Below, in pieces: positions 9,668 through 21,600 of a DNA stretch of 34,682 bases. The DNA lies in NCBI GenBank assembly GCA_019648995.1, contig BLXT01001839.1, positions 865,491-900,172 on the forward strand, written 5' to 3'. Position 1 is the first letter of the stretch; the number at the start of each line of letters is the position of its first letter. A program made the translations under genes and the position numbers. Under the pieces are notes generated by a model, which saw nothing but the letters and a program-made list of their open reading frames with translations, was not told where the DNA came from and ran no database searches. This DNA is from Plakobranchus ocellatus. Lineage: Eukaryota; Mollusca; Gastropoda; Plakobranchidae.

Positions 9668-12600
9668 CTAGAGGGAACAAGACCGTGAACTTTATTAAAG
9701 TGGACAGACTGGGGATAAAAATTCCTTAAAAAATGCCAATAAAATTGCTGTATGTGCAGGACATTTTCTTTTTTTCCCCCCTATTTGTTTGTCCTATATA
9801 AGGGGAAATCTTTTGATGGTTAGTATAATGCTCCCCAAAAATTTTATGTTTTCAGGACTGAGGTGAAAAACAAAAAATGGCCATGAAACCAAACTAGTTG
9901 CTGGATTCAAACTAGCATGTTTTTATCCTTGCCCTGCACAAAAGCAAATTACAATTCATTATTCCTCAAACGTTTGATCAAAACTTCGGTGAAAGAAAAT
10001 AAAGTAAAGCAAAAGCTACCAAAACATCAAATAACCACTGACCTGAGCAAATGATATACTGTCAGTAACATTTGGACGTACCAAAAGTAGAGTATTTACA
10101 AAGTCTGTAATAATACTTTGTGTGCATAGAAACTTACTTTTGGATTAGGCGCAGTATCTGCAAAGTTTTGAACTTTCAAAGTGGATGATTAGTTTTGAAA
10201 AAAATACTTTGTTTCTCAATTTGCTCTATTTCTTCAAGAAGCTTTATGACATTCATTACTTTTTTAATATTCTATTATCTATTTTTCTTTTCCTTCATCT
10301 CTTTATTCATCTGTTGCTCTTCACCCACCTCGTTTCCAATAAAAAAGTACAATATAAACTTTTCATATAGCCTCATACACATCAATGAGGCAAAATAAAT
10401 GTAAAGCCATTGGAGACTTACGTCCAGCTTGGCAGAGAAGGAATCCTGGGAAACCTCACTGAAGAGATTGACTGAGCTCCTCCCATCTTCCTGACCCTTC
10501 CCTCTCTCTGGAGGCCCCGATAGGGATGTGGCCGGGTTGGCCCCGGACATGGACAGTGCAGGGGAAGGGAGGGAAATGGAGGGATTTGCTGATGATGACA
10601 GTGGGGGCGACAAGCCACACGTAGAGTCGTCATCTTTCTTGAAGCTGGGGTCTCCAAGTAATGAGCTGAAAGACAGTTCTGTTACCTGAAATGATGCAAC
10701 AAAGAATAAAAATGTTTGTGAATGAATTCTGGGAACCACTGTACAATATAATCTACACACACAGAACCTGTATGCAATGGCTGTCCATGGCACTTAAGTA
10801 CTAAATATATATTCATAAAACAAGAAATGTAAGGCACAACTTACAGCCGACAAATATTCTGATATTTCAGAATATTTTCTTGGAGTGGAATACACAAAAG
10901 AATATATAAAACACACCCTGGTAGAAGAATATTGCCTTACCATAATGGCATTCAGGTCTGAAAATAATCTCAAAGCTGTTTCTAAGTGAAATCTATCTAG
11001 TGACATATTTATGACAACAACAACAAAATAATTTGCCGGTAATCTAAAAATGAGAAAGCATTTAAAGCAATTCACATAATTCTATAATCAATAGGTAGAA
11101 AGATATGGTCTAAAAGGCATGACTTTTCAATCCACTCTCCACCCTCATATGTGTTCACAAACCAAATCTTGTGACCCTGATCTAAACAATTCCTCCTTAC
11201 AACATTGTGTTTCATGAATCCATCACTGCTTGATAGGTCAGTTTGTTCGGAATATACAGCAGGGCGTGAAGCCAAAGACAAAGACGGGCCAGTATCTGGA
11301 GACTTTTGTGCAGAGTTGGCTAGATTTGTCCTGAAAGAAGAAGAATCTCCCAATATTGAACTGAGGGAAATATCACCAGCAGCCTGAAAAAAAATTATAG
11401 AACATTCATAAAAGCCGTCATGAAGCTGTATAGGCGGATACATATGGGTGTGTACCTTGTGAGTACCATTTAGTTTTAAATATCACATTTGGTTAGCAAC
11501 TTTCTATTTTGTATTTTCTTTATATATCAATTCAGTTGCCATTGCATCCTTTTGATCCTAGATTTTGTATTGTTTGTAGTGTTTCCTGAGTGAGATCTTG
11601 CCCATTTTTAATTTTATTACCACTTATGATACGAACATCATCAGATAGCTATAAGGCTCCAAAATGAAATGATACTAGAGTCATATTTTGGCATCAGTCT
11701 GAGTTATGCCCCAATTTTAACCTACTACTGACAACAAGTCTTCAGAACAGTCCTACTAAGTTGGACATTTGTACTCAGTGGCACTTTTGAAAACAGGATT
11801 TATGTTTTCCTGTACACTGCTTTTTTCAAAAAAGTTAACCTCATTACCTTGGCATAGAAATATTCAATGCCTCTATCCAGCTTTTACCAGAGTCAAGCTT
11901 AATAAACGCAGAGTCTGGCTGATTTCAATGTTTCAAAATGTTCAACATGCAAGTCCCTTCTCATTTGGACTGGTCTCCACACACATAGCATGAAAATGTT
12001 TTAGCTGCAATCAGAGAATTCTCTGCACTGCTCAAAATGATAATCTCAAGTATTGAGGGCAGGAGAAAGGGTTAATTTCAATAGAAATAAAATATCTGCA
12101 CTAACCAGAGGACCAACCCACTCCTGATCCAAATCCAGTTTGATGGGAGTGATAAGTCCAATAGATGATGATGATGTGCCGAAGTGTGTGGGTGTCCGCA
12201 GGGTCGAGGGGTTGTAAGTAGTAGTTGATGCAGGACTTTCATTTGCTGGAAACAGAGGTAAGGCAGCACTCAAATTGGACGACTTCTTTGGAGTGCTCAA
12301 CAGACCTGCAAGCATAAGCAACATAACATGAGAGCAATTTCCTACCAAACGTTTTGCATGAGCTTGTACTCAGCTGAACATTGGCAAAAAAAGAGTTCAT
12401 TCACAGTACATGAAGATTGTTAATTATTGTAATTGATATTATTTGAAATGGAGAATTATTTTTCATGTCAGTAACTTCACAAAGTTAACATTTATTGCAT
12501 TCGTATGTTTGTTTGTTTGTTTTTTTTTTTTTTCAGGATTCACAGGTTGTCTTTCATACATAATAATGAAAATAACATAAGTATTGAAAATCTTTTATAT

Positions 12601-15600
12601 TTGTTACATTCTAACCCCCCCCATAAAAAAAAGAAACATACACACATTTGATATGTGTTTTAAAATATTGGAGCTTCTAGAATCACAAATGAAATTCACG
12701 TTCATATGTAAATCATCTTGTACAAGAAAATACAATTTTTGCACTTATAAAATAGACAAGAACACTGTGCATATCATTTTGTGACATGATTGAATCGTAT
12801 CTCTATTACAAATTTTTTTTTTCTTTTTAAAGAATCTAAGGCCAAATCATAAATCACCTGCAATACTGAATTTGATTAAAACTTCAAGATCATACTGGTA
12901 AAAATAGAGTATTAAAATCTGATATTTCCTTATTTACCTGAAAATCCTTGCTCTGAGTTTTGTAAGACAAGATCGAGAAATTTGTCTCCTGCATCAGGGC
13001 CCACTGGAAACAAAATTATGAAAATAACTCACTTTTTTTTATTATTATGGATAAAAACTGAATTTTCTTTTTGAAAAATGTTACAGTGGTGCATTTCAGC
13101 AGTTATTGGCTTTCACTTTACTACAAAGTGTTGCCTACTTGTGATGTTTTAAAATATCCCACAAAAAACTGTGGCACAGAAATACATTACAATAAAAAAA
13201 AATACCTTGTCTTGCAAAACATAAGATTTATTCAAGTATACGTGCCTACTTTTTACAAATAAAAAAAAGAGTGTGAATGGGGAGGGGGGGGGAGGGTTTG
13301 GTTGTTTGGGAACAGATCTTACCTGTGATTGCATATTTCAGTGGTCAAAACAAAAAGGAGGTTTTGCGAAAGGTAAAAATATCAAAAAAAAGGGAATAGT
13401 TCTGATAAGATTTTTATAGCTATGCAGATTGCTCACTTCACTCCATATTACAATCCATATTCTATGCCTATTTTTGTAGCAAAGTGAATAGTCTGATACA
13501 TTCCTGGTGCCATCATGTCTATATATGACTACAAAAGATATTCGTATTACCATGTTCCCTTTAAAAATTCTTTAAAAATTTTTTTAAACATTCTCAGGAT
13601 TCTACAACAAAAACTAAAATTATACATTTTAAACAACCAGTAATCGTAAGGTTTTTAATATCAAAATGTAAAAAATGGAGTAGTTTTTAAATGCTTTGAA
13701 CTTTGTCAAAAAGAAGAAACTTTCATTTGTCTATTTTTTTAACAAGGGTTATTTCTGCTTCATAGACCTGGATAAATTTAAATCTTTCACAAATCTTTAC
13801 CAGATATGTCTGCAACATATGTTTCACGATCAGAACCAAAGAGTCCTTTTACCACAAATCAGGTCCTAGAGAAATAGAAGAACTTACTTGAAATTTTTTT
13901 TACAAGTTCAAATACTTATACTCTGCCTTGTCCATTTGCACACCATTCTTAAAAAAGCAGAGTCTGTCCGTTTCTCTCGCCAACCTTTACCCCTCCCCTT
14001 CGCATTCCCTTCTCCCTCATAAACTTTAAAGTATTAAATATGATCAACCGGACTCACTGCTAGACACTGGCATGCCTGACAAGGAAATGTCAAACTCTGA
14101 CATGCTGATATCTGACTGTAAGGACGGCCGAACAGCGTCACTGGTTTTGTTCACAGTGCAGTTGCTGCCCATACTGACTGTGTCAAAGTGGGCTCCATTT
14201 TCAGTGGTTGTCACTTCACCTGACAAAGGTAATGGTCCGAAGGTTTTTGTCTCATCTCTGTCATCTTTTATTGGAGACACATTTATGTCGATCTGGTGCA
14301 TCAAAATAAAAAAAATTTGTGAACAAATCTATGAGAGCAGAAAAAAGTGAGACATTTAATTCCTTATCTGAAAGCTGCCATAAAACATCCAAACATTATT
14401 TAAAAACAAACTTTAAATGTATTGCCTTTTGAGAACAGAAGCATAAGGGAAAAGTGTTGTAACAATAAAGCATCAAAACAAAATTTTTCACCTACCTCTG
14501 CACTCAGTACAGCTTTTTTCAAAATGTCAACATTTTCATTGCTTGTTTGGTCCTCTTTTTCTGTCAATAATAAAACAAAATTGATGAGTTTCACTTTGAT
14601 AACAGTTTACACAAGACCATTATATTTTTTTTTATTCTAATTCTTGTCAAATGAAATAAATTCTAATGAGAAGATATATTATGGTAATCTCTCAGAAAAA
14701 GTGAGAACACAATAGCCGTTATCATTTAAAACTTTTAAAGCATGCTGCTCATCATAATTTTTTGAAACATTAAAATACGGGATAAGTTACATGAAAGTTC
14801 TGGAAATCTATGTTTTTAAAGACAATAAGAGGCTGTTTATGAAACTCAGCCTGAATTCAAGAAATTTTTTACCCCAAATAGGCTGGAATATAAATATTCA
14901 AAGAAAGGATCATGTAAAAAAAGTTAAGTAAATAAAATAGAGGGAATGACAATTCATTATGAAGCATATCAGATAATATAAAATCTGATGACTGCATTTT
15001 CATTTCATATGTGGGTCTACTATAAAATATCATGCCAAAACTGCAAGCAGTAAATGGATAGAGGTATAAAAGTCAAATTAATTTCATTCCATAGTTATGG
15101 TATCACTGCCAACCTTGTTATTACTTTTACAGCCTAAATATTGGTCTCAAGGCAAGCAAATTGAATGAAATATTTAAGCAGAAAATTTGTCATTTAAAAC
15201 TATTAGATGTTTAATTTACTTTTACTGCCTAAATATTGGTCTCAAGGCAAGCAAACTGAATGAAAATTTTAAGCAGAAAATTTGTCATTTAAGACTATTA
15301 AATGTTTAATTTACAAAATGATTGAAATTTCAACTTCCTCCAGATTTCACTGTGTGTTATATATCACAATCACTGAGGCAATCTCAAACATGTTAAAATT
15401 TCAATTTTAGAGACAGCCAGTTGGAACAGTCAAAATCATGTGTTGAACTCTCCAATGCATTAAAATGTATCTGTAGTTACCCATATTTTCTTCCTTCACA
15501 TTTCTAAACGAAAGTGTTCTAAAAAGTAGATCTGAGTCTTTCCAGACACAAAGCTTATGACCTTTTCAATTTGCCTCCATTCTCAATGTAACATCCTATC

Positions 15601-18600
15601 AAAAAAATCACGCAAATCTTGACTAAGATACCTTGGATTTTTTTTTTTTTGGAAAAAGTATTTGTGACTGACCTGCAGATCTGCTGTCATTTTGTTTTGG
15701 TAGCTCCACACCTGGTGTGACACTAACTTTTGTTGCAGGTGGCTGAGACTGGAAGGAGACAGTTTGTGGAGCCATCTCTTCCACAGGATTCAAGTTGTAC
15801 AGCATGGCGTTGCTCACTGGACTGATGGTCGGCTGGAACCGAAAAAAGTGAACAAAACATGTCCGTTCGTTAACTTTTTTTAAAAAAGAGAAAAAAGGGT
15901 CAGTCCTATTTTCAGAAGAGAGCCCCACTATTATTTTAAGCTTCAAATGAATAACANNNNNNNNNCCCCCCCCCCCCCCCCCCCCCCCCCAAAAAAGGTG
16001 TTCCTACAACTGAATAGTAGGATCCTCATCCCCCTCTTATGTATTTGAGCCACTACCAAAAACCATAAGAAATCTGACTCATCAGTTCTGTCTATAAGGG
16101 GAGGATACTTTGGTTAAAGAACTTTGTATGGCCTTTTTTAAGAAGATGGGTTAGGAAAGAGAAGAAGATTTTCAAGGGTTACAAATTCATCATCCTTTCT
16201 TTCCCCTCTTCTGTCATCTCCTCCTCCTCCGTCTCTCTCTCTTTCTTTCTTTCTTTCTCTCTCAAAATTTAAAAAAGAAAAAAAAACAATATCCTTTATA
16301 GCCAGAGCAAGACATATTTTGACAAAAAAATTATCACCTCAAGTTAAAAAAAAAAAAAAAAAAAAAANNNNATGATTATTTACTTTTATCAAAACTCCTG
16401 AATTTTAAACCAAATACCCCAAATGATCAGGGGCGTGCAAACTCCAGCTGAAATCTGCATGGATCTTTTGTCAGATGCTCTTAAGCTCCAACTATTGGGT
16501 AAAAAACATTGTAAAACAAACAAACAAACCAAGGCATTTAGAGAGTCTTTGTTGTTTGTTATTTTTAACACGTTGGCTTTATAAAACAAGGGATGTTTAC
16601 CATTGAAAAGTAAAAGAGATGAGCCAAAACCCTTAGCGAAAGGCTAAGCAAACCAATATGCTTCATACTATGAAGTTTTGTTAGTATTATGGCTGTCAAA
16701 CGTCGTAAGAAACACGCGTTAAGCAAACCAACTCACCTGTATGTATGTTACTATTCCTGCTGAATCCAATTTGGGCATCAGAGTCCTTTGAACAATCAGA
16801 GGTGGCTCTTTTTTCTTTTTGTTGATTACTCTCCTCTTTTTGAGAAGTCTGCGCTGATTTGAGCCTTGTTCCTAGTAAGAAAATGGAGAGAAGAGGGAAA
16901 TTTTTTCTCTTTCATATCTTGAGATTTATGTAAAACTTTATTTGGTTACAATCCTTGCATTGTGATCCTTAAGTTATAACCAAAATTAGATAATTACAAT
17001 AACAGCCTAAGCTCTGAAGATACTGCAAAACTTAAGTGATATTAAGTGTACATTAAAAATTATATGAAAGACCCAACAAAAATGTCAAGAATCACAATTA
17101 TCAAAACTCTTCTGTTAATTCTGTTGTTGTTGTTTTTCAAATTACATTTCATAAACTCAATAAAATTCTTTCACGACAACTGGACCAAGTCTGACAGCTC
17201 TTGCCTGTCTTACCAAGATAGTTTTAGCCTTTTCTTGAAGTCTCCTCTGCTCCTCTTGCTTCAGCTGCTCCGCACGCACCGCGTCCCTGAATGCTGGAAT
17301 CAGGGGCACCCTAAACACTGGGTCGCCACCATTTCCCTATAGGCGAGATGTCCATGTTGAAGGTGCAAAGCAGAACCAAAGAAAATAAAAGAGCTGGTAT
17401 AATCACTTATGTTGCATGAAAAACCATACAGCAGAACTATCACCAAACTTAAAAACAACTGCTATACTTTTGTTTACCTAAAAGTAAAGCAGACTAACTA
17501 AGAACAGACTGTTCTTTACTCAGGTGTGCAAGTAAGTCAATACTTCAATCTTTGTTCTGAATTTTACCAGCTTTTGAATCAAAGACAAAAAGGAAAAAGC
17601 AAAGAATTAGAAACTTTTCTATCATTTCTTTCATATTTATGACAAAATTGAAATTTTCTTTACAATACATATAAGAGAAAAAATACATTTATTTATAATG
17701 TGCTAATTTGTAAACACTTGCATATAAAAAGGTTATTTATAATGATAATAACAGATTACTCAAGTATATACGATGTAGAACTACAGACTGAATCATAGAA
17801 AACATATGGGAACTTTGAAGCAATAGGAAGACTGAGAAATGGTCGAAACAGTGATTTACTTGAAATGGAAAGATTTAACAGGATTCTCGGTACAATACTC
17901 AAACCAAATTAGAATTTACATCCACACTTCTTTTGCTCCCACATTTTGGGATTTTCTGACATACAAATACACAAAACAAACTTACATTCATGTCTTTCAT
18001 TTAGCCAGGCTGAATGATTCTCAACTACCATTATGATAACTTTTATCATTGTTATTATCATCATTATACTGGGGCTGGTGCCACTAATGATTTTATTTTG
18101 AAAATGTAGATTCTGTCATGTAAAATCTGATACAACTTCAGCACCAATTTAGGTTTTCGGACCATATGATCTGAAGCAACTTAAATGAGTACAAAATAGC
18201 ACTTTTCTTTTAAAAACACATCGAATTTCACAACTGTATCAAACATAATAATACTATTGAAAATCTTGCCCACTCCCACCCCTGTAATCACATTTTACCT
18301 GCGCTGCTGTAGGCGTAGGTGCAACAAATGTTCTCCCTCCAGCAGTTAAGACAGATCCCTGCTGTAATACCTGCAGATGTAAAGATCAAAATAAGTAGAT
18401 GTACATTTTCTGTGACATTGAATATCCCAGGCTTTGAGCTCAGGCATGATCAAACAGTCTGGAGGTCAGGTTTAAATCCATTGCCTGATGAAATTGAAAC
18501 CTGAGCTCCCATGGAGGCCTGGAGGAAAATACAGGTAAGCCTTAATAATTTCTACAACAGTTCTTCACAAGAGATTGAAGCCCACAAGTTTTGACAAACT

Positions 18601-21600
18601 GTTTCAATTTACTAATGCTAACTTTGCCTTCTTTTGCTTTCAAGTTCTCTCATTTTTTTTTTAAACAAGAATTACAGTCTAATGCCTACTAACAAACTTA
18701 CATTTGACTGTGCTAAGCCACCGCGAGGTAAAATTTTGAGCTCAAGCGAGACAGCAAATCTACTAAATACTTTGTTTTTTAAAACAAAGCAGCCTACAGG
18801 TGAAAAGCACAATAAATTTATCTCACGGGCCCGAGCAACCTATAGATTGCATAGCCTTACTTTGTTATCTACCAAGTGCACTCCTGAGGTCGCTGGGACT
18901 AGGCCAAAGAGCTTTTTTCAGTCTTCTGACTAGACTTTGAACCAGGGCTTTGTCACACCCTTTTTTTAGATACCCAATGGAAATGTTTAGCTAAATCACA
19001 TGACCTAAGCGTCAATTTACATTAGTTACAAAAAATGCATGGTTTTTAGTCAGAAATCTCAAGAGAAAACGATCTAGATCTACCCCACAACTGTCAGCTG
19101 ATAAACAACAGCGTCTGACAGCTGTTGAAGTTTTCACTCTGGTTTTGAATTCTGATTCGGACGAAGAACAGGATTTTAGCAGGAGATTATCCTGACAGTG
19201 AACTAGAAATGACAGTGATAGCAAAGATTCTAGATCTAGATCCACAGTTAGTGATAGTGGAGAGGGGTCTAGATCTAGATCTACAGGTAGGCGTGGCATG
19301 TAAAATCCAAACAAACCTTGGGATGATGACGATGGTACTGTAAATCTAGATCTAGATCTAGATTCTAATGATTCTGCATCTGGCTGGACTCAGAATTTTG
19401 TACAAAAGCATTTAGATGTGAACTACCACTAAATAGAGACACAAACCCACACATACACTAAGGCATGTCAAAACAGCTAATTTTAGCCCAGGAGCCCAGG
19501 TGCAGGGGAAAATTAGACCCAGGGGTGTAGGGTTCAGAGGGTTAAAGGATATATACACACACACATATATATATATATATTGTGGCTATGGTGAATAAAA
19601 AAATAAATCTTTTGTATTGGTTGGATAACTATGAATATTTTTTCTCAAAAAGGTTTAATTAACAAAGGGTATAATATGCAGTAAAAATAAGGTTTTGTCT
19701 AAAAATATATACTGGGTAGAGTAATGTACTATTAGAGAAATGTGTTGACCTGAACATTTCCTGGAACATGAACTGTTGTTGGATTGCCAGGGCTTTGGGA
19801 GACATGGACACCTGGAGGCGGAAAAGCTGGAAACGGGAAAGGTATCTGGGGAGGGGGGTCTGTCTGAATGCCTGTCTCTTTGGTTTCAACTGTGCTGTTA
19901 CTTTCTCCGTCCTCTTGCTGTCTCTCATTCTCTAGTTCTGCTCTGTTCAACAGACTCTGGCGACGTGTTCGCGCTGTGGTGACTTTGACAGAGGTTGAGG
20001 TGGAATGACTGACAGCTGTTGTTGCAGCCATTGATGCTGAGCAGCGAGAACAAGTGCCACCAGAGCTTGTCTTGATGGTTTTGAGTTCCTGTTGTAAATA
20101 TCATTGAATAACATTTATTTTGGCTTTCTTTTTCATTCCTTCCTACATTGAACATTTACTTCTACTCACATGAATAGGCAGAACACTTAAATGCGCAACA
20201 ATAGATCATAATTCATCCAATCAGCCTCAGATATTGCCATAACAATATATTATATCACTGGCTGATTCATGATTTTCAAAGCTGCTTTCCTCTCCCCCCC
20301 CCTCCCCCAATCACACACACACTTCTGACTCAATGCCAATGGTTTCCATCAATGCCCCATCATCAAGCCTAAAAGCCTGGTAAACTGGGAGTATGCATGT
20401 GAAAAGTTTTTTTTTTTTTTTAAGCTGCACCCCAAAACTTAAAATCTAGCTCATTCATTCTCAGTCACACAAAAAAATGCTACATGCAAAAACCTATATG
20501 ACTGGTCTTCAGAATTTCCCATGGGCCTTCAGTTATAAAAAAAAACAAAAAAACAAAAAACATATCGTCCTGAATGCAGTAGGATATGAATTCATTGCAA
20601 AGATGAGCTATGAAAAATGTGACCACATCGGGTTTGATTCTGCTCCAAAAGAAATGGTAGCAATATTGAGCAGGACAAAAGAGGAATTGCATCTCTCCAG
20701 ATTGCTTTTGGCTGTAGGACATTTGAATGTTTCAAGGGATAAAAGAGATACCTACCCATTGTGACAAAATTTGAGGATCAAATCAAAGATATACAATTCA
20801 TTCATTGTCATTATTAAAGTTCACTGAATGATTTTTTCACAAACTGCATCACATTACTGTTTAACTGTGTCTTACATTCATTTTCAGCCTGCTAATATTT
20901 TTCTCAGTGATTAAAATGGTTTCATCCATTACACCTCTCACGCAAACTTATGCTTACAGAATCATGTACAAAGTCCGTGAGCTCCAGTGTAGCCAAATTA
21001 CACAACCTTCTGAGTAGATTGCTCATTTGGCCAGCAGCCTGACCAAGTATGGGAGGGATCGACACGGCTCCTCCAAGTCCTGCGTTCACATTCACCAACC
21101 CACTTCCTGCGCCCCTCACTGGGCGACGCTCCCGCCATTCATACTGCAGCCGTAAGAGGGTCTCTCGACCCAGAAGTAAGCTCAAATGCAATAAAGTCAC
21201 TGTCTGGGCGTTTAGAGCCGTCAATCCTTCCTCTGTAGCCAGCTGAGTGAGGCGAGAGATCTCTTTCTGAGAATCCCCCAGCCCCAAAAGAGTCTCATCT
21301 TGTTGAGGATCAGACTGAAGTTCTATGAAAATCAATAAAATTTTAAGTTTTTCAAAATTATGCTGCACAATTCACTATGGTGAAAGCAAATGGATTCTCA
21401 CAATGTAATTTGTAAGACTGAAATATCAGAAGCGATGGAAATGGAAAAAAATTGGTGGAAATTTGATTTATAAGTCTAGCACTCAGTGGAACCTGTTTCA
21501 AAGTTTCTATTCAAAATTAACTTAAGTCAATTAAATTTCCACAATGATACAAAAATATTTGAGAAAGATAGAAAATCTCATCACATAAATAAATTCTTGA

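Larger units (their letters stand above)
9668..14057 (-). other. CRAMP1 introns 19-23
   Basis: Introns at 13004-14057, 12306-12937, 11384-12105, 10686-11200 and 9668-10421. AT-rich, GT-AG, with poly-T runs (around 12520) and a G-rich tract (around 13280). No RNA gene or mobile element was recognised. Confidence 0.72.
18371..19749 (-). other. CRAMP1 intron 13, transposon-rich
   Basis: This 1379-bp intron contains the probable SINE (about 18640-18900), the piggyBac-like remnant (about 19040-19545) and a CA/TA microsatellite (about 19556-19580). A GGTTTAAATCC word at 18469-18479 resembles a decayed B box on the plus strand and may mark a second SINE fragment. Confidence 0.65.

Noticed and set aside
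11072..11200. Extension of CRAMP1 exon 22 to the TAA near 11072 as an alternative C-terminus
   Set aside because: Splicing at GTAAGG (11200) keeps phase with exons 23 and 24, which encode the conserved C-terminus. Read-through could exist as a minor isoform but nothing supports it.
14044..14057. Read-through of exon 19 to a TGA
   Set aside because: The GTGAGT donor after SSS-coding bases joins exon 20 in phase, and downstream exons continue the family pattern.
18469..18479. tRNA gene signalled by GGTTTAAATCC
   Set aside because: The surrounding bases cannot be folded by eye into a cloverleaf with paired acceptor and anticodon stems. At most a decayed SINE B box.
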